Assembly (NCBI RefSeq): GCF_041714655.1
Contig: NZ_CP168219.1
Coordinates: 2,728,001-2,792,000, forward strand
Length of the DNA stretch: 64,000 nt
Direction of reading: 5' to 3'
Source: Pseudoroseicyclus_A sp041714655
GTDB taxonomy: Bacteria; Pseudomonadota; Alphaproteobacteria; Rhodobacterales; Rhodobacteraceae
The notes under the pieces: generated by a model
What the model saw: only the letters and a program-made list of their open reading frames with translations
Told to the model about the DNA's origin: nothing
Databases searched by the model: none
In this document: one piece after another, positions 1 to 9,126 of the stretch
How the letters are laid out: each line of letters starts with the position of its first letter
Numbering within the stretch: position 1 is the first letter of the stretch
Translations under genes and position numbers: made by a program

Positions 1-4
1 ACCC

Positions 5-26
5 GTAGGGCGGGCTTCAGCCCTCC
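5..26 (+). repeat. REP-like palindrome beginning with GTAG
   Basis: The sequence starts with GTAG followed by an imperfect palindrome (GGGCGGGCT / AGCCCTCC around a TC loop). The same design occurs at 23847-23868 and, as C-to-T variants, at 36182-36205 and 36427-36450. It lies just downstream of tolB, between tolB and whatever follows outside the window (pal is usual). Confidence 0.5.
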
Positions 27-42
27 ACCGGCTCCATCGCCT

Positions 43-1383
43 TCACGGCTGGAGCGGCCCCCACGAGGGATCCGACGCGAAGCCGCCCGTCGGCACCTGG
101 CGGAGGTTCCGGCCCGAGATGTCCACCGTGTAGAGCGACGGGCCGCCGGCGGCGCCTTGGGTCTCGCGCGTGAACATCAGGACCCGGCCGTTTGGCGCCC
201 AGGTAGGGCTTTCATCCAGGAACGAAGCCGTCAGCAGCCGCTCCTCCGAGCCGTCCGTCCGCATGACGCCGATGTGGAAGCGCCCCGCGTTTTGCTTGGT
301 GAAGGCGATGAGATCGCCGCGCGGGCTCCAGACGGGGGAGCCGTAGCGCCCCTCGCCGAAGGAGATGCGCCGCGGCTCGCCGCCGCCGGCCGGCATGATG
401 TAGATCTGCTGGGTGCCCGAGCGGTCGCTCTCGAAGACGATCTGGCTGCCGTCTGGGCTGAGGGAAGGCGAGGTCTCGATCGAGGGCGCGTTGGTCAGCC
501 GCGTGTGCTGGCCCGTCGCCAGATCCGTCCGCCAGAGGTCGGTATTGCCGCCCGAGGAGATGGAATAGATGATCTGGCTCCCGTCGCGGCTGAAACGCGG
601 GGTGAAGGCCATCTCGCCATCCGCCGTCGTCAGCGTCTGCGTGCCGACCGAGGCGACCTGCAGCATGTTGATCCGGGGAAAGCCGGAGGAATAGCTCGTG
701 TAGAGCAGCCGGTCTCCGGTGGGGGAGAAGCGCGGCGACAGCACCAGAGAGGAGCTGTCAGTCAGATACTGGATGTTGGCGCCGTCGTAATCCATCACAG
801 CGAGCCGGCGGGCCCGGTTGTCCTTCGGACCGCTCTCGGCGACGAAGGCCACGCGGCTGTCGAAATAGCCGCCCTCGCCGGTGATCCGCGAATAGACGGC
901 ATCGGCCACCTTGTGCCCCATCCGCCGCCAACCGGCCGGCGTGCCGGTGAACTGCAGGCCCGCGCCGAGCTCGGCGCCGGAGAAGACGTCGTAGAGCCGG
1001 AATTTCACGTTGAGCGTGGAGCCCGAGACGGACACCGCCCCGGTGATCAGCGCCTGCGCATTGATCGCCCGCCAGTCGGCATAGGGCACCGGCGCCGCGA
1101 AATCGGAGACCTGAGAGATATAGGCATCCGTCGGGATCAGCCGGAAGAGCCCGGTGCCGGCTAGATCCTCCGCCGCCAGACGGGCGATGTCGGCGGCGAG
1201 CTGCCCGGCGCCGCCTTCGTCCTGAAAGGTCGGCACCGCGACGGGGATGGGCTCGATGACCCCCTCGGTGATCTCGATCTGCAGGGGGCCGCCCTGGGCG
1301 GTGGCGGGCTGGGCCGGCCCGACCACGAAGACCGGGGCCAGAAGGAGGCTGGCGCAGATGGCGCCGAGAAGTCTCGTCAGCAT
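43..1383 (-). CDS. tolB: Tol-Pal system beta-propeller protein TolB
   Basis: TolB is the periplasmic beta-propeller that links Pal to the TolQRA inner-membrane motor during outer-membrane constriction. The 446-residue product has a signal peptide (residues 1 to about 30, ending ATAQ), a TolB N-terminal domain, and at least five WD40/PD40-like blades with the repeating core SPxxSPxG (for example SPSLSPDGSQIVF). I chose the ATG at 1383 because it begins the signal peptide and has an AAGGGA ribosome site upstream; a longer frame reaching 1452 has no such features. It is the last Tol gene in the window, downstream of tolA by about 260 bp, in the standard order ybgC-tolQ-tolR-tolA-tolB. Confidence 0.97.
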   Translation of the reverse strand: MLTRLLGAICASLLLAPVFVVGPAQPATAQGGPLQIEITEGVIEPIPVAVPTFQDEGGAGQLAADIARLAAEDLAGTGLFRLIPTDAYISQVSDFAAPVPYADWRAINAQALITGAVSVSGSTLNVKFRLYDVFSGAELGAGLQFTGTPAGWRRMGHKVADAVYSRITGEGGYFDSRVAFVAESGPKDNRARRLAVMDYDGANIQYLTDSSSLVLSPRFSPTGDRLLYTSYSSGFPRINMLQVASVGTQTLTTADGEMAFTPRFSRDGSQIIYSISSGGNTDLWRTDLATGQHTRLTNAPSIETSPSLSPDGSQIVFESDRSGTQQIYIMPAGGGEPRRISFGEGRYGSPVWSPRGDLIAFTKQNAGRFHIGVMRTDGSEERLLTASFLDESPTWAPNGRVLMFTRETQGAAGGPSLYTVDISGRNLRQVPTGGFASDPSWGPLQP

Positions 1384-1643
1384 AAAGATCGTCGTCCCTT
1401 CCCACCCGGGCGCGCGGCGCACCGGCCCCCGCAAAGTCGTTCCTAACGCCATTTGGCCCGGAGGCGTTTCACATCAACCGGCATTTCGCCGCGGCCCGGC
1501 GCCAAGCGCGGCCTTGGCGCCACACTCCCGGCCCGCGTCCGCGAGGGGAAGGCGGCGTTCGGCAGATCGAGGCGCCCCCGACCCTCGGCCCGCGCCGAGA
1601 CGGCCTGCGCAGGGCCGGTGAGGGCCCGGTCCGGCACCGCCCC

Positions 1644-2888
1644 TCACCGCAGCCGCATGTCATCGGGGTTGAAGGTCATCTCGACCATCCGCCAGCTGTC
1701 GTACTTGTCGCCCGGCAGCGGGTAACCCGTCTCGCCCTGGCAGCGCAGCACGGCGCGGCGGGCGGCCTCGAAGGCGGAGTTGACGGCGCCGGGCGTGCCG
1801 CCCGAATTGCCGATCATCACCACCTGGTTGCTCTCCACCCGCCCCTCGCGCGTCAGGCCGAAGGCGACGGTGACCGTCACCCGCGCCGCTTCAGACCCCG
1901 GATCGAGCACCCAGCAGCCCTGGACGGCCACGCGGAACGTATCCTGCTCGGCGGCGGTGAGCTGGGCGGCGCCGCCCGGCTCGGCCCCGGCGGAGCTGGC
2001 ACCGGCCCCGGCGGCCGCGAGCGCCTCGGCCAGCGCATCGGCCTCGCTGTCGTCGGCGGCGGCCGGAGGCTCTTCGCTCGCCGCGGCGGGCGTCGCGCGG
2101 GCGAGGTTGGCGGGCCGCACCGGCGGGCGGGGGGCGCTGTCGAGAACGCCCGAGGGCGTCTCCGCCTCGGTGACGATCTCGGGCGCCGCCTCCTCGGGGG
2201 CGGTGGCCTCCTGCTCGGGCTCCGGCTCGGCCGTCTCGCCTTCGGGCTCGATCGCCTCGGTCACCTCGGGCGCGATGGCGGCGTCGATATCCGGCGCGGC
2301 TTCGGAGGCGATGCGGTCCGCCGGGCGCGGCTGCGGGCGCAGCGCCTCATCGGGGGCATTCGCCTGCGGCGGCGGCGCGATCTCGGGCGCGGTATCAGGC
2401 AGCGCGTCGGGCTGCTGCTCCGGCAGGGGCGGCAGGACGGGCAGGTCGCTCGGCGCGGGCTCCGGCTCCGGTTCGGGCTCGGGCATCGGCTCGGGTTCGG
2501 GCTCCGGTTCCGGCTCGGGGGCGAGGTCGGGCGCCTCGGTCGGCGGCGGCGTCACCTCCTGCGGCGGCTCGGGCGCCTCGGGGGGCGGCGTCTCCTCCAC
2601 CGGCGCCTCGGGCTGCGGTTCGGGGGCGGTGGTCTCGACGGGGGCCTCGGCCTCGGGAAGCGCCGGCTCGGCCTCCTCGTCCACCGAGGGGGGCTCGGGG
2701 GCGGGCGGCAGGTCTGCCTCCGCCTGCGGCGTCGTCGCGGCGACGATGGAGGCATAATCGGCGGCGGAGACGACAGAGACCTCGGCGACCTCGAACTCCA
2801 TCGGCTCGTGATCGAGGCCCCATCCGGCAAGAAGCCAGACGATCAGGGCGGCATGGCCGGCGCCCGAGACATATCCGCCGGGGCTCAT
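1644..2888 (-). CDS. tolA: TolA-like periplasm-spanning protein
   Basis: The 414-residue product has one N-terminal membrane helix (about residues 5-27), a very long Pro/Glu/Ala-rich stretch with EP repeats (roughly residues 50-260), and a C-terminal domain of the TolA/TonB-C type (about residues 310-414). This is the architecture of TolA, which couples proton flow through TolQR to TolB and Pal. The ATG at 2888 is chosen because the helix follows directly and the start lies 10 nt after the tolR stop. The acidic Pro-rich spacer replaces the long Ala/Lys helix of enterobacterial TolA; this is common in alphaproteobacteria. Identity rests on position and architecture more than on sequence similarity. 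Confidence 0.92.
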   Translation of the reverse strand: MSPGGYVSGAGHAALIVWLLAGWGLDHEPMEFEVAEVSVVSAADYASIVAATTPQAEADLPPAPEPPSVDEEAEPALPEAEAPVETTAPEPQPEAPVEETPPPEAPEPPQEVTPPPTEAPDLAPEPEPEPEPEPMPEPEPEPEPAPSDLPVLPPLPEQQPDALPDTAPEIAPPPQANAPDEALRPQPRPADRIASEAAPDIDAAIAPEVTEAIEPEGETAEPEPEQEATAPEEAAPEIVTEAETPSGVLDSAPRPPVRPANLARATPAAASEEPPAAADDSEADALAEALAAAGAGASSAGAEPGGAAQLTAAEQDTFRVAVQGCWVLDPGSEAARVTVTVAFGLTREGRVESNQVVMIGNSGGTPGAVNSAFEAARRAVLRCQGETGYPLPGDKYDSWRMVEMTFNPDDMRLR

Positions 2889-2898
2889 CGCAAGCGCC

Positions 2899-3462
2899 CT
2901 ATTCGCCCGCGCCGTCCGCAGCCGGCGCGCCCCCGGCATCCGGGCTGGCCTCGCCGGCCCCGGTCGCGCCGAACCCACCGCCCAGACCGCCTCCCAGCCC
3001 GCCGTCCAGCGTCGGCCCGCCGGAATCGGTCACGAGGCCGATGTTGGTGAAGCCCCCGGCATTGAGCGCGCCCATGATCTCGGCGACCAGCGCCCAGGCA
3101 TTGGCGCCGTCGGCGCGCAGGAAAATGCGGTCGGAGGTCCGCTCGGCGGCGATGGCCGTCAGCCGCGGGATCAGCTCCTCGGCCGGCACCTCGGTCGTCT
3201 GGATCAGAAGCTGCCCCTCGGCGGTGACGGTGACCGTCAGCGGCTCTTCCTGATCGCTCGGCAGGGCGCCGGCGGCGGTCTGCGGCAATTCGACGGGCAC
3301 GCCCACGGTCATGAGCGGCGCCGCCACCATGAAGATGATGAGCAGGACGAGCATGACGTCGACGAAGGGCGTGACGTTGATCTCGGCCATCGGCACGGCG
3401 CGGCCGCGCCGCCGGCGCCGCCCGCCTCCGCCATCGGCCTTCTTCTGGATGCCGGCGGCCAT
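2899..3462 (-). CDS. tolR: TolR / ExbD-family proton channel subunit
   Basis: The 187-residue product has the ExbD/TolR core: a basic N-terminus, the motif INVTPFVDVMLVLLIIFM with the conserved membrane aspartate at D35, and a periplasmic domain to about residue 145. The last 40 residues are a Gly/Ala/Asp-rich tail (GGLGGGLGGG) not usual in the family and probably disordered. TolR forms the proton channel of the TolQR motor. The start lies 1 nt after the tolQ stop, so the pair is probably translationally coupled. Confidence 0.96.
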   Translation of the reverse strand: MAAGIQKKADGGGGRRRRRGRAVPMAEINVTPFVDVMLVLLIIFMVAAPLMTVGVPVELPQTAAGALPSDQEEPLTVTVTAEGQLLIQTTEVPAEELIPRLTAIAAERTSDRIFLRADGANAWALVAEIMGALNAGGFTNIGLVTDSGGPTLDGGLGGGLGGGFGATGAGEASPDAGGAPAADGAGE

Positions 3463-3463
3463 G

Positions 3464-4138
3464 TCAGCTGTCCAGCTGGCGGGAGAGGATCGTGGCGAAT
3501 TCGTCGGCGAAGGCCTCGTAACCCGCGACGATCCTGTCGGAATCGTTGGACAGCTTGTTGTAGAAGATCACCGCCGGGATGGCGGCGAGGAGGCCGAGGC
3601 CCGTGGCGAGGAGCGCCTCCGAGATGCCCGGCGCCACCACCGCGAGGTTGGTGTTCTGCGCCTCGGCGATCTCGATGAAGGCGTTCATGATGCCCCAGAC
3701 CGTGCCGAAGAGGCCGATGAAGGGCGCCGTCGAGCCGACCGTCGCAAGCACCTGCAGGCCGCGCTGGAGCCGCCCCGCCTCCTTGGCGATGGCGACATCC
3801 ATCGAGCGGTCTATGCGCGCCTGGGCGCCGGCGATCAGCCCGCCGTCCTGCCGGTGCGAGCGGCGCCATTCCAGCATCCCGGCCACGAAGATCTTCTGGC
3901 TGGGGCCGTCGGGATTGGTGCCGATCTGGTCGAAGAGCCCGTCGAGCGGCTCGCCGGACCAGAAGGCCTCGTCGAAGATGCGCGCCTCGCGCCGGGCGCG
4001 GCGGTATTGCATGAGCTTGTCGATGACCACCGCCCAGCACCAGATGGAGGCCGCGATCAGCAGCACCATGACGATCTTGACGATAAAGGTCGCGCGGGCG
4101 AACAGCGCCCACATCGTGTAATCGGCCGCGATATCCAT
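3464..4138 (-). CDS. tolQ: TolQ / MotA-ExbB-family proton channel protein
   Basis: The 224-residue product has an N-terminal membrane helix (about residues 12-38), a cytoplasmic loop, and two further helices in the MotA/TolQ/ExbB domain, including the conserved stretch STAPFIGLFGTVWGIMNAF. TolQ surrounds the TolR dimer and energises the Tol-Pal machine. Length and motif order match the family. It follows ybgC by about 90 bp and directly precedes tolR. Confidence 0.97.
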   Translation of the reverse strand: MDIAADYTMWALFARATFIVKIVMVLLIAASIWCWAVVIDKLMQYRRARREARIFDEAFWSGEPLDGLFDQIGTNPDGPSQKIFVAGMLEWRRSHRQDGGLIAGAQARIDRSMDVAIAKEAGRLQRGLQVLATVGSTAPFIGLFGTVWGIMNAFIEIAEAQNTNLAVVAPGISEALLATGLGLLAAIPAVIFYNKLSNDSDRIVAGYEAFADEFATILSRQLDS

Positions 4139-4227
4139 GTTCTGCTCTTTGCTGCCTCGGCCGTCTCATCGGGCCGTTTTGCGAGGACATTAGCGCAGGC
4201 GGGGGAGGAAATCCAACGCCGCCGCGG

Positions 4228-4632
4228 TCACGCCTGCGTTTTGTCGCCGGTGGGCACGGCGCGCATGGCCGCCGGCAGCCGCTGCGGCCGCCCCGACGCG
4301 CCGATGGCGACGATGGTCACGAGCGCCGAGAAGAGCAGCGCCCCGCTCCGGCGCACCTCCTGGCGCAGGACCGCGCGGGAGGCCTTGAGCTCTGTCACCT
4401 CGGTCGTGGTGCACAAGAGATCGTCGAACCGCGCGGGGGCGAGGTAATCCGCCTCGATCCGCCGGACGGCGAAGACCGTCCCCTCGTCCTTCAGCGCCGT
4501 CTGGTCGATGCCGAGGCCCCGTACCCATTCGGAGCGGGCGCGCTCGATGTAGCGCAGGTAGTTGGCGTAATAGACGATCCCGCCGAGATCGACGTCTTCG
4601 TAATAGACCCGGGTGGTGAACTCATGCGCCAT
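4228..4632 (-). CDS. ybgC: YbgC-type acyl-CoA thioesterase (tol-pal associated)
   Basis: The 134-residue product is a single hot-dog fold thioesterase. The N-terminal motif YYEDVDLGGIVYYANY carries the catalytic aspartate of the 4HBT/YbgC family. YbgC enzymes hydrolyse acyl-CoAs or acyl-ACP and are almost always the first gene of the tol operon. The start at 4632 is chosen because the family motif begins seven residues later; the frame stays open upstream to 4899 but that part is low-complexity and unlike any YbgC. It is divergent from the chemotaxis operon. Confidence 0.95.
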   Translation of the reverse strand: MAHEFTTRVYYEDVDLGGIVYYANYLRYIERARSEWVRGLGIDQTALKDEGTVFAVRRIEADYLAPARFDDLLCTTTEVTELKASRAVLRQEVRRSGALLFSALVTIVAIGASGRPQRLPAAMRAVPTGDKTQA

Positions 4633-4755
4633 CGCGCCAGTCTCGCCCGCCGCGCGCCGAATGGCAAAGCGCAGGCGGCGGGGCGGCGAAATTTTCCGGC
4701 AGAGTGGCTCGGCCCGGCGGCGACGGGCGCGCGCCCGCCGCAAGGCCGGCCGGGG

Positions 4756-4770
4756 GGAACCATTTCTTAA
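4756..4770 (+). promoter_or_regulatory. Possible CtrA-binding box upstream of the chemotaxis operon
   Basis: In a GC-rich gap between ybgC and the chemotaxis operon, an isolated AT island reads GGAA-N7-TTAA, close to the alphaproteobacterial CtrA consensus TTAA-N7-TTAA(C). It is about 85 bp upstream of the first che-operon start. CtrA controls motility and chemotaxis in many Rhodobacterales, which makes this plausible, but two of the eight core bases differ. Confidence 0.4.
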
Positions 4771-4853
4771 ATCGGTGGCCCTAGGAGTTGCCGGGATGCA
4801 GCCGCCCCGTGGGGGCCGGCGGCAGCACGACGGAACAGCCGGGAGATTTCGAC

Positions 4854-5138
4854 GTGAGCGACATGGGGCAGACCCACCGGATGGCGGCCCAGCGGGCACA
4901 GAGCGGCGCCGATCCGCTCTACAGCTTCCTGAGGGAGGCGGCAGGAGGGCCGGCCACGGTCGACCTCGAGGAGGTGGGCCTGTGCGATTCGCAGCGCCTG
5001 CAGATCCTCGTCAGCGCCAGCCGGCACTGGCGCGCCGCCGGCTCGTCGCTGCGCCTCACCGGCGCCGGCGAGACCTTCCTGAAGGGGCTGGAGCTCTCGG
5101 GGCTCGATCCTGCCGAATTCGATTTTGAGGACAAGTGA
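4854..5138 (+). CDS. STAS-domain protein of the chemotaxis operon
   Basis: The roughly 94-residue product resembles a single STAS (anti-sigma-factor antagonist) domain: VDLEEVGLCDSQRLQILV matches the strand-helix element that normally carries the regulatory serine (DSxxL), followed by LRLTGAGETFLKGLELSGL. STAS proteins of this kind head many alphaproteobacterial che operons; their role is not settled. A GTG start at 4854 is preferred because GGGAG sits 8 nt upstream; an in-frame ATG at 4788 has no clear ribosome site. It ends 2 nt before the ATG of cheY. Confidence 0.75.
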   Translation: MSDMGQTHRMAAQRAQSGADPLYSFLREAAGGPATVDLEEVGLCDSQRLQILVSASRHWRAAGSSLRLTGAGETFLKGLELSGLDPAEFDFEDK

Positions 5139-5140
5139 GC

Positions 5141-5512
5141 ATGACAAAGGTTCTGGCGATCGACGATTCGCGCACCATCCGCAACCTCCTGCGGATGTCG
5201 CTCGAGAATGCCGGCTTTGAATACCATTGTGCCGAAGACGGGCGTCTCGGCGTCGATGCCTTTCCCGAGGTGCAGCCCGATGTGGTGATCACCGACATCA
5301 ACATGCCCAATCTCGACGGCTACGGCGTGATCGACGAGCTGCGGCGCGGGCCCAATGCCACGAAGGTGCCGATCATCGTGCTCACCACCGAGAGCTCCGA
5401 CGAGCTCAAGGCCCGCGCCCGCGAGGCGGGCGCCACCGGCTGGATCGTCAAGCCCTTCGACGATGCCTCGCTGATCTCCGTTTTGAAGCGTCTCACCGGC
5501 CACGCGGCCTGA
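5141..5512 (+). CDS. cheY: CheY response regulator (first copy)
   Basis: The 123-residue product is a lone receiver domain with a full set of phosphorylation residues: acidic pair D8/D9, phospho-acceptor D52 in TDINMPNLDG, switch T82/T83 and K104 in KPF. It lacks an output domain, so it should bind FliM or act as a phosphate sink. The ATG at 5141 follows GAGG by 10 nt; a GTG 6 nt further upstream is too close to that site. It lies immediately before cheA. Confidence 0.95.
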   Translation: MTKVLAIDDSRTIRNLLRMSLENAGFEYHCAEDGRLGVDAFPEVQPDVVITDINMPNLDGYGVIDELRRGPNATKVPIIVLTTESSDELKARAREAGATGWIVKPFDDASLISVLKRLTGHAA

Positions 5513-5522
5513 GGAGAGATCC

Positions 5523-7754
5523 ATGCAAGCCTCCATCCGCGATACTTTCTTCGAGGAATGCGAAGAGCTCCTTGAAGCCATGGTCGAGGGCCTCGGCGTC
5601 ATCGACGAGGGCCAGTACGATTCCGAGACGGTCAACGCGGTGTTCCGCGCTGTCCATTCCATCAAGGGCGGCGCCGGGGCCTTCGGGCTGACCGACCTCG
5701 TCTCCTTCGCCCATACGTTCGAGACGGTGTTCGACGAGGTCCGCTCCGAGCGGCTGCCCGTCACGCCGGAGCTCGTGGCCGTCCTCTTCCGCGCCGGCGA
5801 CCAGCTCGCGACGCTGGTCGAGGCGGCGCGTGACGAGACGGGGATCGACGAGGTGCCGCGCGATGCCGTCCTCAAGGAGCTGAAGAGCTACCTGGACGAG
5901 CCGGAGGAGGTGCATGGCGGCGCCGAGGCCGGCCCGCCGGGCGGCTTCCAGCCGATGACTCTCGATTTCTCGGCCCTGGCGCTGCCCATGGCCGGCGGCG
6001 CCGATGGCCCCCTTGCCGGCGGCGAGAGTTTCGCGGCGCCCGAGCTGCCCGCCGCCCCGGCGGAGCACCTGTTCGACATCCGCTTCCAGCCCGACCGCGC
6101 GCTCATCGCCAACGGCCATGAGCCGATGCTGCTGATCCGCGCGCTGAGCGAGCTCGGCACGCTCGCCGTCACCGCCCAGTCAGAGGAGCTGCCGGCCTTC
6201 GACGAGCTCGACCCGGAAGAATGCTACCTCAAGTGGTCGATGACCCTGCGCAGCGAAAGCGACAGGGCTGCCGTCGAGAAGATCTTCGAATTCGTCGAGG
6301 GGCTCTGCTCGCTCGACATCAGCGAGATCGGCGGCGACACCCCGGCCGCGGCACCGGCAGCGCCGGCGGCGCCCACCCCGTCTGCTCTCCCGTCCGCCGC
6401 CGCGTCGGCCCCGCGCCCTGCCGCCCCCGCGGCGCCGCAAGCCCCGCCGGCCGCCGCGCCCGCGGCCGCGCCGCCGCCCCGCCCGCGCGCTGCGGCCGAC
6501 GAGGATGCCAAGGCCAAGGCCGGCGCCCATCAGGCCCGCGCCACGCTCAGGGTGGAGCTCGACCGGGTCGACCGGCTCATCAACACTGTCGGCGAACTCA
6601 TCATCAACCAGGCGATGCTCAGCCAGCGCATCGCCGAGCTCGAGCTGCCAAAGGGCGCCGATGCCGAGGTCGAGCTGGAGGATTACAAGCTCCTCGCCCG
6701 CGAGATCCAGGAAGGCGTCATGGCGATCCGCGCGCAGCCGGTGAAGCCGCTCTTCCAGCGCATGGCGCGGATCGTGCGCGAGGCCTGCACGGCCACGGGC
6801 AAGCGCGCCCGGCTGGTGACGGTGGGCGACCATACCGAGGTCGACAAGACGGTCATCGAGCGGCTCTCCGACCCTCTGACCCACATGATCCGCAACTCCA
6901 TCGACCACGGGCTCGAAAAGCCCGAGAAGCGGCGCGACGTGGGCAAGGATCCCGAGGGCGAGGTGCGGCTCTCGGCCTCGCAGCGCTCCGGCTCGATCTT
7001 CATCGAGATCGCGGATGACGGTGCCGGCCTCAACCGGCCGAAGATCCTCGAGATCGCCATGTCGAAAGGGCTCGTGCCGCAGAATGCCGAGCTCTCCGAC
7101 GCCGAGATCGACAACCTGATCTTCGCCGCCGGCTTCTCGACGGCGACGGAGGTCTCCAACCTCTCCGGCCGCGGCGTCGGCATGGATGTGGTGCGCACCT
7201 CGATCCAGCAGCTCGGCGGGCGGGTCTCCATCGCCTCCGAGACGGGCAAGGGCACGACGCTGACGATCATCCTGCCGCTGACGCTGGCGGTGATGGACGG
7301 CATGGTCGTCTCCGTCCGCGGCCAGACCATGGTCGTGCCCATCGCATCTGTGCTCGAGACGATCCGCCCGAAGGAGGGCGACGTGCACCGGATCGGCTCC
7401 GACGAGGAGGTGCTGTCGATCCGCGGCTCCTACGTGCCGATCATCGACGTGGCCGCCAGCCTCGGCATGCACGGGCAGGGCAAGTCGCTCAGCTCCTCGG
7501 TGCTGATCCTGGTGGAAACCGAGCAGCGCGGGCAATGCGCGCTGGCGCTCGATGCGATCCACGACCAGCGCCAGGTGGTCATCAAGAGCCTCGACCGCTC
7601 CTTCGGCGACATCCCGGGCGTCTCGGCCGCCACCATTCTCGGCGACGGCAAGATCGCCCTGATCATCGACCCGGACGGGGTGGCCCAGATCGCCGGCCGC
7701 CGCTCCGAGGCCGGCCCTTCCTCCGCACCAGTCATGGAGTTCTTCGATGAGTGA
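5523..7754 (+). CDS. cheA: Chemotaxis histidine kinase CheA
   Basis: The 743-residue kinase has all CheA modules in order: an HPt domain (1-125) with phospho-accepting H45 in AVHSIKGGAGAFG, a P2-like alpha/beta domain (about 182-268), an Ala/Pro linker (273-325), the P3 dimerisation helices (about 335-400), an HATPase domain (about 440-590) with the N box RNSIDHG, the G1 motif DDGAGL and the G2 motif GRGVGMD, and a C-terminal CheW-like P5 domain (592-725). It phosphorylates the two CheYs in the operon. Its 3' end overlaps cheW by 8 nt. Confidence 0.98.
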   Translation: MQASIRDTFFEECEELLEAMVEGLGVIDEGQYDSETVNAVFRAVHSIKGGAGAFGLTDLVSFAHTFETVFDEVRSERLPVTPELVAVLFRAGDQLATLVEAARDETGIDEVPRDAVLKELKSYLDEPEEVHGGAEAGPPGGFQPMTLDFSALALPMAGGADGPLAGGESFAAPELPAAPAEHLFDIRFQPDRALIANGHEPMLLIRALSELGTLAVTAQSEELPAFDELDPEECYLKWSMTLRSESDRAAVEKIFEFVEGLCSLDISEIGGDTPAAAPAAPAAPTPSALPSAAASAPRPAAPAAPQAPPAAAPAAAPPPRPRAAADEDAKAKAGAHQARATLRVELDRVDRLINTVGELIINQAMLSQRIAELELPKGADAEVELEDYKLLAREIQEGVMAIRAQPVKPLFQRMARIVREACTATGKRARLVTVGDHTEVDKTVIERLSDPLTHMIRNSIDHGLEKPEKRRDVGKDPEGEVRLSASQRSGSIFIEIADDGAGLNRPKILEIAMSKGLVPQNAELSDAEIDNLIFAAGFSTATEVSNLSGRGVGMDVVRTSIQQLGGRVSIASETGKGTTLTIILPLTLAVMDGMVVSVRGQTMVVPIASVLETIRPKEGDVHRIGSDEEVLSIRGSYVPIIDVAASLGMHGQGKSLSSSVLILVETEQRGQCALALDAIHDQRQVVIKSLDRSFGDIPGVSAATILGDGKIALIIDPDGVAQIAGRRSEAGPSSAPVMEFFDE

Positions 7755-8217
7755 CGATCACACCAAGGCGGTCTCCGGGTCCGAGCTGAAATTCGTGACC
7801 TTCACCGTGGCCGGGCAGAACTACTGCCTCGACATCCAGCAGATCCGCGAGATCCGCCGCTGGGCGCCGGTCACGCCCCTGCCCCATGCCGCGGGCGGCG
7901 TCCTCGGGGTCATGAACCTGCGCGGGGCCGTGATCCCGATCTACGACATGGCCTCGCGGCTGGGGCTTGGCATCACCGAGCCGTCGGAGCGCAACGTCGT
8001 CATCGTCGTGGCGATGGACGACAACCTCTTCGGCCTCCTCGCCGAGACGGTGCAGGAGATCCTCTCCGTCAACGAGGATCAGCTCTTGCCGACGCCGGAT
8101 GTGAAATCCGAATCGACCCGCGAGGCGATCCAGGGCGTAATCTCGCTGGCGGATGACATGACGCGGATCCTCGATCTGCGCTTCGTCACCGGCTCCTTCT
8201 CGCGCGCCGTGGCCTGA
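7747..8217 (+). CDS. cheW: Chemotaxis adaptor CheW
   Basis: The 156-residue product is a single CheW/SH3-like domain (FVTFTVAGQNYCLDIQQIRE near the start, then GVMNLRGAVIPIYDM). CheW bridges receptors and CheA in signalling arrays. It overlaps the cheA stop and ends 6 nt before cheR, as expected for one translationally coupled operon. Confidence 0.97.
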   Translation: MSDDHTKAVSGSELKFVTFTVAGQNYCLDIQQIREIRRWAPVTPLPHAAGGVLGVMNLRGAVIPIYDMASRLGLGITEPSERNVVIVVAMDDNLFGLLAETVQEILSVNEDQLLPTPDVKSESTREAIQGVISLADDMTRILDLRFVTGSFSRAVA

Positions 8218-8223
8218 CCCGCC

Positions 8224-9126
8224 ATGCTCGAAGCCCCGGATCCAGGCCCGCCGCAAAGGCAGGGAGGCCAGGAATTCGCGCTGACCGGCGCGGATTTCGC
8301 CGCGATCGCGCGGCTGGCCTATCAGCATTTCGGCCTGCACCTGACGGAGTCGAAGCGCAGCCTCGTCTATTCGCGGCTGGCGCGCCGGCTGCGCAAGAAG
8401 GGGCTCCCCGATTTCGCCGCCTATGTCGTCCTTCTCAATGGCCCCGAATGGGAGGCCGAGAAGCTCGACTTCCTGACGGCCCTGACGACCAACACCACGC
8501 ATTTCTACCGCGAGGCGCATCACTTCACCCGGCTGGAGAAGGAGGTGCTGCCACCCCTCATCGAGGCGGCCCGCAAGAAACGCGGGCGGGTGCGGCTGTG
8601 GTCGGCCGCCAGCTCGTCGGGGCAGGAGCCCTATTCGATGGCGATGTCGGTGCTGCGGGTCTGCCCCGAGGCGGCCAGCCTCGACATCAAGATCCTCGCC
8701 ACCGACATCGACCCGGTCATCGTCAACAAGGCCCGCGAGGCGGTCTATCTGCCCGAGGAGTACCAGTCGATGCCGGCCGACATGCGCGCCGAATGCACCC
8801 AGCCGGTGCCGGGCAATTACAAGCTGAGCCCGAAGGTCACGGGGCTCGTGACCTTCGGCATCCTCAACCTGATGGACGAGCTGCCCTTCCGCGGCCCGTT
8901 CGACGCCATCTTCTGCCGCAACGTGGCGATCTACTTCGACAAACCGACGCAGGTGAAGGTTTTCACCAAGCTCACGCACGTCCTCCGGCCCGGCGGTGAA
9001 CTCTTCATCGGCCATTCCGAACGGCTCTCGGGCGAGGTGAGCAATTATTATGAAAACTCTGGCATCACCTCCTACAAACGCCGCGCTGATGCGGCCCGGC
9101 CGAAGCCAAGGAGCTTGAACGTATGA
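8224..9126 (+). CDS. cheR: Chemotaxis receptor methyltransferase CheR
   Basis: The 300-residue product has the CheR N-terminal helical domain (about 20-75) and the SAM-dependent methyltransferase domain with the motif VRLWSAASSSGQEPYSMAM. A second conserved stretch, IFCRNVAIYFDK, is a CheR signature. CheR methylates glutamates on receptors for adaptation, opposing CheB. It overlaps the following cheY by 4 nt (ATGA). Confidence 0.97.
   Translation: MLEAPDPGPPQRQGGQEFALTGADFAAIARLAYQHFGLHLTESKRSLVYSRLARRLRKKGLPDFAAYVVLLNGPEWEAEKLDFLTALTTNTTHFYREAHHFTRLEKEVLPPLIEAARKKRGRVRLWSAASSSGQEPYSMAMSVLRVCPEAASLDIKILATDIDPVIVNKAREAVYLPEEYQSMPADMRAECTQPVPGNYKLSPKVTGLVTFGILNLMDELPFRGPFDAIFCRNVAIYFDKPTQVKVFTKLTHVLRPGGELFIGHSERLSGEVSNYYENSGITSYKRRADAARPKPRSLNV

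Noticed and set aside
1384..1643. Short gene between tolB and tolA (about 64 codons)
   Set aside because: The frame is Arg/Pro/Gly low-complexity in both strands, with no start signals. The gap is better read as tolB leader sequence.
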